Shown here in pieces: positions 1 to 8,578 of a stretch of 12,890 nt of DNA. Origin of the DNA: Pseudomonadota bacterium. GTDB lineage: Bacteria > Pseudomonadota > Gammaproteobacteria > Xanthomonadales > Xanthomonadaceae. Location of the stretch: positions 1-12,890 of the forward strand of contig JAEXLY010000229.1 of the NCBI GenBank assembly GCA_023444765.1, written 5' to 3'. Below the pieces are notes generated by a model. The model was not told where the DNA came from and did not search any database. It saw only the letters and a list, made by a program, of their open reading frames with translations. The position numbers and the translations under genes were made by a program. Every line of letters begins with the position of its first letter. Position 1 is the first letter of the stretch.

Positions 1-18
1 TTTGTGTATAAGAGACAG
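1..18 (+). other. Residual Nextera/Tn5 mosaic-end adapter (non-genomic)
   Basis: Positions 3-18 (TGTGTATAAGAGACAG) are identical to the last 16 bases of the 19-bp Tn5 mosaic end used in Nextera libraries. Genomic sequence should begin at base 19. The low GC of this stretch also contrasts with everything downstream. Positions 19-129 contain no gene I can assign. In related genomes miaA usually precedes hfq, but none of the frames here reads as a recognisable MiaA C-terminus. Confidence 0.93.
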
Positions 19-129
19 GTACCATCCCCGTGTCGGCGCCGCCGGGGAAAAGCGGGTCGGGCGATGCGGCCGGGGAGGCCCTGAGCGGGCGCCGGGCGGA
101 CACAACAATAACCAAGCTGGGGAAACACC

Positions 130-405
130 ATGTCCAAGGGACAGTCCTTGCAGGATCCTTTCCTGAATGCGCTGCGGCGCGAACGCGTTCCCGTCTCGAT
201 CTACCTGGTCAACGGCATCAAGCTGCAGGGCGTGATCGAATCCTTCGACCAGTTCGTGGTCCTGCTGCGCAATACCGTCAGCCAGATGGTCTACAAGCAC
301 GCCATTTCCACCGTGGTGCCGGCGCGCAACGTGCGCGTGGGACCGGGCGGTGGCGTGGTCCAGGCGGCCGACGGCAGCGACGAAGCCCCGTCCGACCAGG
401 CCTGA
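130..405 (+). CDS. hfq: RNA chaperone Hfq
   Basis: Hfq is a hexameric Sm-like RNA chaperone that pairs small RNAs with mRNAs in the cytoplasm. The 91-residue product has the usual core: Gln8-Asp9 at the proximal face, the rim residues Arg16, Arg17 and Arg19, the Sm1 segment with Phe42, and the Sm2 motif Tyr55-Lys56-His57. After about residue 72 a short Gly/Asp/Glu-rich acidic tail replaces the longer tail of enterobacterial Hfq, so the protein is slightly shorter than the E. coli one (102 residues). A GGGGA Shine-Dalgarno at 119-123 sits six bases before the ATG. It lies 92 bases upstream of hflX, the standard order in gammaproteobacteria. I see no convincing promoter in the 111 bases upstream, so it may be read through from an upstream gene lost at the contig edge. 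Confidence 0.98.
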   Translation: MSKGQSLQDPFLNALRRERVPVSIYLVNGIKLQGVIESFDQFVVLLRNTVSQMVYKHAISTVVPARNVRVGPGGGVVQAADGSDEAPSDQA

Positions 406-497
406 TCCCGGCTGCAGGCGCACGCGTGGCGCCCCGGAGGTTGATTACGGGCAGCACGACCACCATGTCGGCTGCCTGAGCCAACCGCCGAGACCCG

Positions 498-1859
<1,362 letters not shown>

Positions 1860-1990
1860 ACTAACGGACCCGCTGGCGCAGAGCCGGCCCTTACGCGACC
1901 GGGTGCGATCGGTGCGCGTCCGGGCCATCCGCGCCCGCACTCGGTACACGATGCGCCGCCCGGTGGCGACGCACCCAGACTGGAGCAGGC

Positions 1991-3130
1991 ATGGCCTGGA
2001 ACATTCCCGGCAAGAACAACGGCGAGCGGCCCGAACGTCCGCGCCCCGGCGGCGACGGCCGCAATCCCTGGCCCCCGAAGCGCCGCCGTGGCGGCGGTGG
2101 CCTCGGCGACCTGGGCGACCGGCTGCGCGGCCTGTTCGGCGGCGGCCCGGGCGGCGGCAGCCCGCTGCGCTGGATCGGCATCGCCCTGGTGGTGTGGCTG
2201 GTCTTCAACTGCTTCGTGCTGATCGGCGAACAGCAGCGCGGCGTGGTGCTGCGCTTCGGCCAGGTGGCCCGGGTCATGCAGCCCGGCCCCAACTTCAAGG
2301 CGCCGTGGCCGATCGAGACGGTCAACAAGGTCGACGCCACCAGCGTGCGCACCTTCACCAACAGCCTGCCGGTGCTGACGCGCGACGAGAACATCGTCAC
2401 CGTGTCGTTCAACGTGCAGTACCGCGTAGCCGATCCGGAACTGTTCCTGTTCGGTACCCAGAACGCGGTGCGCGTGCTCGAGCAGATCGCGCAGAGCGCG
2501 GTGCGCGAGCAGATCGGCCGCGCCGATCTCGATACCGCGCTCAACGCCCGCGGCCCGCTGTCGGTGGCCGCGTCCACCGCGCTGCAGGCCTCGCTGGAGG
2601 CCTATCGCACCGGCCTGGTGGTGACCGAACTCAACCTGCAGGACGCGCGTCCGCCGGAAGAGGTCAAGCCGGCCTTCGACGAGGTCAACAGCGCCCAGCA
2701 GATGAACGAGCGCCTGGTCAACGAAGCCCGCGCCTACGCCGCGCGCGTGGTGCCCGAGGCCCGAGGCGACGCGCAGCGCCTGCGCACCACGGCCGAGGGC
2801 TACAGGACCGCCGCGGTGGCCCGCGCCACCGGTGACGCCGAACGCTTCACCCTGCTGGTCAACGAGTACCGCAACGCGCCCGATGTCACCCGCAAGCGCC
2901 TGTGGCTGGAGACCGTGCAGGAAGTGCTGGCCGACAACCGCAAGGTGGTGGGCGGCGACGGCCGCCAGCTGATCTACGTGCCCATGGGCCAGCAGCCCGA
3001 CGGCGCGTCGGCCGGCGCCCAGGCGCCGCTGCTGCCGCCGGAGGTGGTGATGCCGCAGGATGGCGCCGGCCAGCAGTCCGCGCTGCCGCGACCCACCCGC
3101 GGCGCCCGTGGTGAAGGAGGCAACCGATGA
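1991..3130 (+). CDS. hflK: FtsH modulator subunit HflK (SPFH/prohibitin family)
   Basis: HflK and HflC form a large inner-membrane cage around the AAA protease FtsH and modulate its degradation of membrane proteins. This 379-residue protein has a Gly/Pro/Arg-rich cytoplasmic N-terminus (about 1-58), one membrane helix (about 61-78), then an SPFH/band-7 domain in the periplasm from about residue 80, followed by an Ala/Glu/Arg-rich helix (about 240-300) and a Pro/Gln/Gly-rich tail. GGAG at 1982-1985 precedes the ATG by five bases. The gene follows hflX after 131 bases in which I see no clear promoter or terminator. Its TGA overlaps the hflC start (ATGA), so the two are probably translationally coupled and made in equal amounts. 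Confidence 0.97.
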   Translation: MAWNIPGKNNGERPERPRPGGDGRNPWPPKRRRGGGGLGDLGDRLRGLFGGGPGGGSPLRWIGIALVVWLVFNCFVLIGEQQRGVVLRFGQVARVMQPGPNFKAPWPIETVNKVDATSVRTFTNSLPVLTRDENIVTVSFNVQYRVADPELFLFGTQNAVRVLEQIAQSAVREQIGRADLDTALNARGPLSVAASTALQASLEAYRTGLVVTELNLQDARPPEEVKPAFDEVNSAQQMNERLVNEARAYAARVVPEARGDAQRLRTTAEGYRTAAVARATGDAERFTLLVNEYRNAPDVTRKRLWLETVQEVLADNRKVVGGDGRQLIYVPMGQQPDGASAGAQAPLLPPEVVMPQDGAGQQSALPRPTRGARGEGGNR

Positions 3131-3990
3131 GACTCAACCTGCTCGCTCCGATCATCGTCGCGGTCCTGCTGCTGCTGATGGGTTCGATCTACGTGGTGCG
3201 CGAAGGCCAGACCGCGCTGGTGCTCAACCTGGGCCGCGTGGCCCGCACCGACATCGGCCCCGGCCTGCACTTCAAGATCCCGCTGGTGGAAAGCGCGCGC
3301 GTGTTCGACCGCCGCTTCTACGCCGCCGAGTTCTCGCCCGAGCGCTACCTCACTTCCGAGCGCAAGGACGTGAGCGTGGACTTCGTGGCCATCGGCCTGA
3401 TCAGCGACGTGGCCGATTTCTACCGCGCCACCGGCGGCCAGATGGACCTGGCCAGCGAACGCCTGGCGCCGATCATCAAGGACTCACTGCGCAACGAGAT
3501 CAACGCCCGCACCCTGCAGCAGCTGGTGTCCGGCGACCGCTCGGAGATCATCGCCAGGCAGCTGGACGGCATCAACCAGGCCGCCAGCACGCTGGGCATG
3601 CGCGTGATCGACATCCGCCTGAAGCAGATCGACCTGCCCACCGACAGCGACGTCATCGCCCAGGTCTACGACCGCATGCGCGCCGAACGCCGCCAGGTGG
3701 CCAGCCGCCTGCGCGCCGAGGGCGAGGAGCAGGCGCGCATCATCCGCGCCCAGGCCGACCGCGAGCGCACCGTGCTGGTGGCCGAGGCCGAGCGCGACGC
3801 GCAGAAGTTGCGCGGCGAAGGCGATGCCGAGGCCACGCGCATCTACGGCCAGGCCGCCAGTCGCGATCCGGCGTTCTACGCCTTCCAGCGCAGCCTCGAG
3901 GCCTATCGCGCATCGTTCGCCGACGGCAACGGCGTGATCGTGCTCGAGCGCAACGACCCGTTCCTGCAGTACCTGCGCAGCGACCGCTGA
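3127..3990 (+). CDS. hflC: FtsH modulator subunit HflC (SPFH/prohibitin family)
   Basis: Partner of HflK in the FtsH-associated membrane complex. The 287-residue product begins with a membrane helix (about residues 5-24), followed by the band-7 domain (about 25-190) and a charged helix rich in Arg, Glu and Ala (about 190-250), typical of HflC stalks. The tail YLRSDR is short. A strong Shine-Dalgarno, AAGGAGG at 3114-3120, lies inside the end of hflK six bases before the ATG. That site and the 4-base ATGA overlap fix the start. The gene is followed by a small hairpin without a T-tract and then by repeat sequence, so transcription may continue to the next gene. Confidence 0.97.
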   Translation: MRLNLLAPIIVAVLLLLMGSIYVVREGQTALVLNLGRVARTDIGPGLHFKIPLVESARVFDRRFYAAEFSPERYLTSERKDVSVDFVAIGLISDVADFYRATGGQMDLASERLAPIIKDSLRNEINARTLQQLVSGDRSEIIARQLDGINQAASTLGMRVIDIRLKQIDLPTDSDVIAQVYDRMRAERRQVASRLRAEGEEQARIIRAQADRERTVLVAEAERDAQKLRGEGDAEATRIYGQAASRDPAFYAFQRSLEAYRASFADGNGVIVLERNDPFLQYLRSDR

Positions 3991-4000
3991 CGCAGCGCGC

Positions 4001-4015
4001 GCCTCGACGCGAGGC
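4001..4015. repeat. Short GC hairpin just after hflC
   Basis: GCCTCG and CGAGGC form a perfect 6-bp stem with a 3-base loop (ACG), eleven bases after the hflC stop. No T-tract follows, so it is a weak terminator candidate at best. The surrounding GCGCGCCTC sequence recurs at 4375 and 4469, so it may instead be the edge of a repeat unit. Confidence 0.5.
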
Positions 4016-4074
4016 AGCGCACGTTCCACACCAGGCCGTAACGGGCGCGCCCAACGGCGTGCAACCAGGTCTTT

Positions 4075-4098
4075 CCTTCCCCCGCTCGCGGGGGAAGG
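4075..4098. repeat. GC-rich palindromic intergenic repeat, copy 1
   Basis: CCTTCCCCCG and CGGGGGAAGG form a perfect 10-bp stem around the loop CTCG. It lies between hflC and the DUF2065 gene and is followed by GGTGCCGAGGCGGATGGGG, a flank of the kind often seen around such repeats in xanthomonads. A near-identical hairpin at 4408-4431 lies on the other side of the DUF2065 gene. No T-tract follows it. Confidence 0.75.
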
Positions 4099-4167
4099 TG
4101 CCGAGGCGGATGGGGGCCTCGCTCCGCTCGCCGCATTTCTCACCCCACCAGCCAAGGAACCCGACCC

Positions 4168-4353
4168 ATGCAGGATCTCTGGGCTGCCCTGTGCCTGGTC
4201 GCCGTGATCGAAGGCCTGGTCCTGTTCGTCGCTCCCGGCGGCTGGAAGCGCACCGCCGAGCAGATGCAGACCCTGTCCGACCCGCAGCTGCGCCGCGTCG
4301 GCGCCATCATCCTGGCCTGTGGCCTGGCGGCGCTCTACTTCGTCCGCAACTGA
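4168..4353 (+). CDS. DUF2065 (YjeT-like) small inner-membrane protein
   Basis: A 61-residue protein with two hydrophobic helices (about 3-21 and 43-58) joined by a charged loop containing GGWKRTAEQM. Size, topology and sequence match the DUF2065/YjeT family, which is found between hflC and purA in many gammaproteobacteria. Its function is not established; the position next to hflKC suggests a role at the inner membrane, but that is inference. AAGGA at 4154-4158 lies nine bases before the ATG. It is separated from both neighbours by repeat-rich spacers. Confidence 0.9.
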   Translation: MQDLWAALCLVAVIEGLVLFVAPGGWKRTAEQMQTLSDPQLRRVGAIILACGLAALYFVRN

Positions 4354-4407
4354 TCTCCGCACCGCGCGACCAACGCGCGCCTCCGGCACGCGCATGCGGC
4401 CCCTGCT

Positions 4408-4431
4408 CCCTCCCCCGCCCGCGGGGGAGGG
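4408..4431. repeat. GC-rich palindromic intergenic repeat, copy 2
   Basis: CCCTCCCCCG and CGGGGGAGGG form a perfect 10-bp stem with loop CCCG. It differs from the copy at 4075-4098 by a compensated base pair in the stem and one loop base. Such compensated change suggests the structure is kept, or that both derive from one repeat family. Confidence 0.75.
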
Positions 4432-4468
4432 TTGGGGTGGGGGCAAGCAGGTCGCTGCGCCATCACAA

Positions 4469-4487
4469 GCGCGCCTCCGGCGCGCGC
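4469..4487. repeat. GCGCGCC-stem direct repeat (second copy; first at 4375-4393)
   Basis: GCGCGCC/GGCGCGC make a 7-bp stem around TCC at 4469-4485. The 19-base sequence matches 4375-4393 at all but one position, 94 bases apart. The sequence after hflC (3998 onward) begins similarly. I read these as parts of a composite repeat that also includes the 10-bp palindromes. Confidence 0.6.
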
Positions 4488-4633
4488 CCCCATCCCGCCC
4501 TTCCACCCATGAAGGGCGCAATGCCCTGCAGGCGGGGGAGGGGCAGAGCGGGGCGATACCACCATCGGTCGCGCCGCCCGTCGAGGTCGGCTCTGCGCAC
4601 CCACCGAAGCTGGCCCCTCCGGGCCAAAACCCG

Positions 4634-4639
4634 GATAAT
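4634..4639 (+). promoter_or_regulatory. Possible -10 element for purA
   Basis: GATAAT matches five of six bases of the sigma70 -10 consensus. Only a poor -35 (CTGGCC, 4610-4615, 18-base spacing) precedes it. A start about seven bases downstream would fall inside the terminator stem at 4644-4681, which makes this either a chance match or an unusual attenuated leader. Confidence 0.35.
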
Positions 4640-4643
4640 GCAT

Positions 4644-4681
4644 AAAAGCCGGTCGGGGACAGCGTGCCCCACCGGCTTTTT
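4644..4681 (+). terminator. Intrinsic terminator upstream of purA
   Basis: AAAAGCCGGT (4644-4653) pairs perfectly with ACCGGCTTTT (4671-4680), with an inner GGGG/CCCC stem (4655-4658 with 4667-4670), one bulged C and an 8-base loop. The right arm ends in five Ts. It probably ends transcripts from the hfq-hfl-DUF2065 block. The A/T-flanked symmetry would also let it act on the opposite strand. Confidence 0.85.
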
Positions 4682-4798
4682 CCGTGTCTGGCCCGGCGTG
4701 GCGGACGGCTCCCCGATGGAGCGGTCCGCACGGCACCCCGGTCCCGGCGCGCCCTTCCTGCGGCCCCGATGGCCGCATGCATCAAGGAGACTCCAGCC

Positions 4799-6091
<1,293 letters not shown>

Positions 6092-6224
6092 CGGACGCGC
6101 CGACGTGGCGCCGTGCGCGGGCGTCGCGTCGGCATTCCACTGCCAGTGGTCGCGCGGCGTCCCCTGCACCGCATCCCTCCAGCGCCGGCTGCCAGCATCC
6201 CGGTCATCCGGTCAGGTATGCGGT

Positions 6225-6248
6225 GATCCGGGTATCCGGGCATCCGGG
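6225..6248 (+). repeat. Tandem 8-mer (three copies of NATCCGGG-type unit)
   Basis: GATCCGGG, TATCCGGG and CATCCGGG follow each other directly, differing only in their first base. Related CATCC/CATCCGG words precede them at about 6196-6211. Too short to assign a role; it may be slippage-derived or the edge of a repeat element. Confidence 0.6.
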
Positions 6249-6263
6249 CGTCCCCCCTCAACG

Positions 6264-6294
6264 CCGTCATCCCCGCGAAGGCGGGGGTCCAGCG
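6264..6294. repeat. dRS3/REP-like intergenic palindrome
   Basis: ATCCCCGC and GCGGGGGT pair around the loop GAAG (one T-G wobble), flanked by GTC and CCAGCG. The pattern of TC-ATYCCCGCGAAGGCGGG-ATCCAG type is a common dispersed repeat in xanthomonads and resembles the core of neisserial dRS3 repeats. Its dispersal in this genome is inferred from family knowledge, since only one copy lies in the window. Confidence 0.65.
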
Positions 6295-6300
6295 TCTAGA

Positions 6301-6328
6301 AGGAAGCCCCGCACCCGCGGGGCTTCCT
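6301..6328. terminator. Strong hairpin terminator after purA
   Basis: AGGAAGCCCCGC (6301-6312) and GCGGGGCTTCCT (6317-6328) form a perfect 12-bp stem with the 4-base loop ACCC. The T-tract is weak (GCCTTCC follows). Its place 210 bases after purA suits it to ending purA transcripts, and the symmetry would allow action in both directions. Confidence 0.75.
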
Positions 6329-6450
6329 GCCTTCCGGGCCCCGGCCGTCCGCATGAACGGTCCCCACGCCGTTCCATCCGAAGGACGGCTTGGGCCAGCG
6401 CCGCCATGGCCCCACAATCCAGGTTCCAGCGCACTCCCACGAGCCCGCCC

Positions 6451-7056
6451 ATGCACCGTCGCGCCATCACCGGCGTCCTCGCCGCAGCCCTCGTCGTCCT
6501 CGCCGGCTGCAATACCGCGCCGGCCACCACGGCCGCGCCTGCCCGCGGAGCGAGTACCGCAGCGCAAGCCCCCGCGCTCGAGCGTTTCGCCACGCCCGCC
6601 GACGGCATCCTCAGCGGCGGACGCATCAGCGCCGACGACCTGCCCGCCCTGCGCGCCGCCGGCATCGCCCACGTCATCGACCTCACCCCCGACGCCGAAA
6701 CCCCCGATTTCGACGAAGCGGCCGCCGTGCGCGCGGCCGGCATGCGGTACGACAACCTGCCCATCGCCGGCCCCGGCGACCTTGGCCCCGAGGCGGTGGC
6801 CGCCTTCGACCGGCTGCTGCGCGACGCCGAAGGGCCGGTGCTGGTGCACTGCGCCAGCGGCAACCGCGTGGGCGCGCTGGCCGCACTGCGGGCCGCACTG
6901 GTCGCCGGACAGCCCGAGGAAGCCGCCATCGCCGAGGGCAAGCGCTGGGGCCTGCGCAGCCTCGAGGGCGAAGTCCGCAGCCGCCTGGCACGCGACCGCT
7001 GCGTGGCAGCGGCGCAGGGACAGGACGCGATCGAAGCCTGCGCCGCGGGCGGCTGA
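6451..7056 (+). CDS. Predicted lipoprotein with DUF442/BLH-like phosphatase domain
   Basis: The 201-residue product starts with a lipoprotein signal (MHRR, hydrophobic stretch, lipobox LAGC with Cys20), followed by an Ala/Thr/Pro-rich linker and a domain of about 150 residues. That domain has the order expected of DUF442/tyrosine-phosphatase-like proteins: a short FATPADGILSGGRISADDL segment, a VIDLTPDAETPD loop that could supply the general acid, and VLVHCASGNRVG with Cys134 and Arg139. The signature is C-X4-R rather than the C-X5-R of classical protein tyrosine phosphatases, as I recall for the DUF442 group. It probably acts in the periplasm on an unknown phosphorylated substrate. An in-frame ATG at 6406 exists, but the signal peptide favours 6451; no good Shine-Dalgarno is visible. 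It follows a terminator, so it has its own promoter or is weakly expressed. Confidence 0.82.
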   Translation: MHRRAITGVLAAALVVLAGCNTAPATTAAPARGASTAAQAPALERFATPADGILSGGRISADDLPALRAAGIAHVIDLTPDAETPDFDEAAAVRAAGMRYDNLPIAGPGDLGPEAVAAFDRLLRDAEGPVLVHCASGNRVGALAALRAALVAGQPEEAAIAEGKRWGLRSLEGEVRSRLARDRCVAAAQGQDAIEACAAGG

Positions 7057-7088
7057 CAGCCGGTCCAACTTGCCCCCCGGCGTGTTGC

Positions 7089-7135
7089 CCCGTCCCCGCC
7101 CGGGATATCGCGCCTTTCACGACTCGGGGGACGGG
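7089..7135. repeat. Long-loop inverted repeat between the phosphatase and HD genes
   Basis: CCCGTCCCC (7089-7097) is the exact reverse complement of GGGGACGGG (7127-7135), and a shifted pairing of CCCCGTCCC with GGGACGGGG (7133-7141) is also possible. The 29-base loop and the lack of a T-tract make it a weak terminator. The two alternative pairings are the only notable structure in this 143-base gap. Confidence 0.45.
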
Positions 7136-7199
7136 ACGGGGAGTCCCAGCATCTGCGACCCCTTCCGCCCAACATGCGTTCCAGACACAGGGGAACCGC

Positions 7200-7769
7200 A
7201 TGACCCGCCAGGCCCAACCCATCGCCCGCGTCATCGACGCCATCGCCTTCGCCGCCCACGCCCACCGTGCCCAGCGCCGCAAGGACGCCGACGCCACTCC
7301 GTACATCAACCACCCGGTCGCCCTGGTGCGCATCCTGGCGGTCGAGGCGGACGTCGACGATCCCGACATCCTGTGCGCCGCCGCGCTGCACGATTACCTT
7401 GAAGACTGCTGCGGACGCGACGACCAGCCCGGCCTCGACGAAGGCCGCAAGCAGCTGCGCACGCGCTTCGGCGACACCGTGCTGGCCTATGTCGAAGCGC
7501 TGACCGACGACAAGACCCTGTCCAAGGCCGATCGCAAGCGCCTGCAGGTCGAGCACGCCACCCACGCCTCCCACGGCGCGCGCCTGGTCAAGCTGGCCGA
7601 CAAGATCGCCAACCTGCGCGACCTCATCGAGTTCCCGCCGGCCGACTGGCCCGCCTACCGCCGCCGCGAGTACTTCGACTGGACGGCCCAGGTCGTTGCC
7701 AGGCTGCGCGGCACGCACCCGCGGCTCGAGGCATTGTTCGACGACGTGCAGGCATTGCGGCCGGCGTAG
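7200..7769 (+). CDS. MESH1-like HD-domain (p)ppGpp hydrolase family protein
   Basis: The 189-residue single-domain protein matches stand-alone SpoT/MESH1-type hydrolases, which remove the 3'-pyrophosphate of ppGpp (animal MESH1 also dephosphorylates NADPH). Motifs in order: HRAQRRKD and TPYINHP with metal ligand His38; the HD pair His64-Asp65 with catalytic Glu68-Asp69 in HDYLED; FGDTVLAYVEALTDDKTL; RKRLQVEHA; and KLADKIANLRDL with Asp134 and Asn138. There is no synthetase, TGS or ACT domain. Two departures are visible: HDYLED where the usual motif is HDTVED, and a short acidic insertion (CCGRDDQPGL) just after it. AGGGGA at 7189-7194 supports the ATG at 7200. Expected in the cytoplasm, lowering alarmone level; substrate not provable from sequence. 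Confidence 0.88.
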   Translation: MTRQAQPIARVIDAIAFAAHAHRAQRRKDADATPYINHPVALVRILAVEADVDDPDILCAAALHDYLEDCCGRDDQPGLDEGRKQLRTRFGDTVLAYVEALTDDKTLSKADRKRLQVEHATHASHGARLVKLADKIANLRDLIEFPPADWPAYRRREYFDWTAQVVARLRGTHPRLEALFDDVQALRPA

Positions 7770-7851
7770 CGGGCGCCGCCGCGTGTTTTCGTCGTTCGCG
7801 AACTGCGAACCCTCGGACCGAAGCGTCCCGGGGCCATCGGCCGGGCCCATT

Positions 7852-7877
7852 CCCGCCGGTTTTGCCATGCCGGCGGG
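7852..7877. repeat. Inverted repeat overlapping the -35 of the accessory module
   Basis: CCCGCCGG (7852-7859) and CCGGCGGG (7870-7877) form a perfect 8-bp inverted repeat with a 10-base spacer. The spacer holds the TTGCCA -35 candidate, so this may be an operator for a dimeric regulator or just a terminator remnant of the HD gene. No T-tract follows the right arm. Confidence 0.45.
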
Positions 7878-7889
7878 GACGGGTATGCT
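7862..7889 (+). promoter_or_regulatory. Sigma70-like promoter for the lipoprotein/metallopeptidase-like genes
   Basis: TTGCCA (7862-7867, five of six matches to TTGACA) and TATGCT (7884-7889, four of six to TATAAT) are separated by 16 bases. Predicted start of transcription is near 7896, about 20 bases before the lipoprotein start. An inverted repeat brackets the -35. This is the best promoter-like sequence in the window. Confidence 0.55.
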
Positions 7890-7914
7890 GGCCACCGGAC
7901 TTGCGACGGAACGC

Positions 7915-8562
7915 ATGACGATGACGCGACGGACACGCCCTCCCGGCCCCCGCCTGGCCGGGCTCCTCCTGGCCTGTGCCGCCACGGCTTCTGCGGGCTG
8001 CGCGCATTCGGCGCCGCCGTCCGAGTCAATCCGCGCAAAGGAGGCCGACGCCATGGCTGCACCCGGATCCGACACCGCCGCCGATACCCCGAAGCTCACC
8101 GCCGAGGAGATCGGAAGGCGGTTCCTGGCATTGTTCGCCGGACTGGAGTCGCGCGACCAGCTGAGCCTGGACAGGATCCGGGAGGTCATGGGGATCGCCA
8201 TCCCGCACGAACCCGGCGCGCTGCGGGCCGGAGTCGCAAGTGACGACCTGGGTGGCGGATGGCACTATGTGCTCAATTACGTGCCGGAGTCGCCGTCCAG
8301 TGCCCGAGGCATTGCGCTCTCATTCGTCAATCAGCACCAGCGTTTTGCCAGCATGGAGCCTGTCTGTGGCCTGGGTCTGGATGCGTACCACAATGCGTTG
8401 CTGGCAATGGGGTACCAGGGCGTGGCAGTTCCGGGCGAGATCGGCGAACTACGCTCTGTGCGCTACCACAAGGGCGACATCACGCTTTCGATCATCCCCC
8501 AGAACGTGCGTCCCGGGGAGACCGGACGCCTTTGCGTGGAATCCATCGGAACATTGAACTGA
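7915..8562 (+). CDS. Lipoprotein of unknown function, candidate immunity protein
   Basis: I do not recognise a family. The 215-residue product has an Arg-rich start, a hydrophobic core and two possible lipidated cysteines: Cys21 (LLAC, fits the lipobox) and Cys29 (SAGC, weaker at -3). A 50-residue linker follows, then a soluble domain with FLALFAGLESRDQLS, an aromatic GGGWHYVLNYVPES segment and two cysteines, Cys151 and Cys207, that could form a disulfide in the periplasm. An ATG at 7921 is an equally possible start by ribosome-site spacing. Its stop lies 16 bases before a metallopeptidase-like gene. In xanthomonads, lipoprotein immunity proteins typically precede type IV secretion effectors, and this arrangement is the only basis for the immunity suggestion. 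The body has lower GC (58 % in 8341-8400) than flanking genes. Confidence 0.72.
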   Translation: MTMTRRTRPPGPRLAGLLLACAATASAGCAHSAPPSESIRAKEADAMAAPGSDTAADTPKLTAEEIGRRFLALFAGLESRDQLSLDRIREVMGIAIPHEPGALRAGVASDDLGGGWHYVLNYVPESPSSARGIALSFVNQHQRFASMEPVCGLGLDAYHNALLAMGYQGVAVPGEIGELRSVRYHKGDITLSIIPQNVRPGETGRLCVESIGTLN

Positions 8563-8578
8563 TCGAAGGAGGCCAAGG

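Larger units (their letters stand above)
4354..4798. other. 445-base gene-free spacer between the DUF2065 gene and purA
   Basis: This stretch holds no convincing gene. From left to right it contains the sequence GCGCGCCTCCGGCACGCGC (4375-4393), a GC-rich palindrome (4408-4431), a second copy of the first sequence differing at one base (4469-4487), a further small stem GCCCTT/AAGGGC (4497-4517), a GC-rich run, a -10-like GATAAT (4634-4639), an intrinsic terminator (4644-4681) and the purA leader. The right flank of the 4408 palindrome (TTGGGGTGGGGGC) and the left flank at 4486-4500 (GCCCCCATCCCGCCC) are roughly inverted, as in paired REP elements. Confidence 0.75.
6092..6450. other. 359-base gene-free spacer after purA
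   Basis: No gene is supported here. It contains a run of three tandem 8-mers ending in ATCCGGG (6225-6248), a widespread type of intergenic palindrome (6264-6294), a perfect 12-bp hairpin terminator (6301-6328), and about 120 bases leading to the next gene in which I see no clear promoter. Its composition and repeats mark the boundary between the conserved block and the more variable genes. Confidence 0.75.

Noticed and set aside
30..129. A possible miaA 3' end before hfq
   Set aside because: Expected from gene order, but no frame in 19-129 matches a MiaA C-terminus that I can recognise.
4001..4015. True intrinsic terminator after hflC
   Set aside because: Only a 6-bp stem with no T-tract; kept as a short repeat instead.
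6267..8201. A 644-codon reverse-strand open frame opposite the phosphatase, HD and lipoprotein genes
   Set aside because: It spans three forward genes with clear motifs and several intergenic hairpins, and its translation is low-complexity Ser/Arg/Ala sequence.
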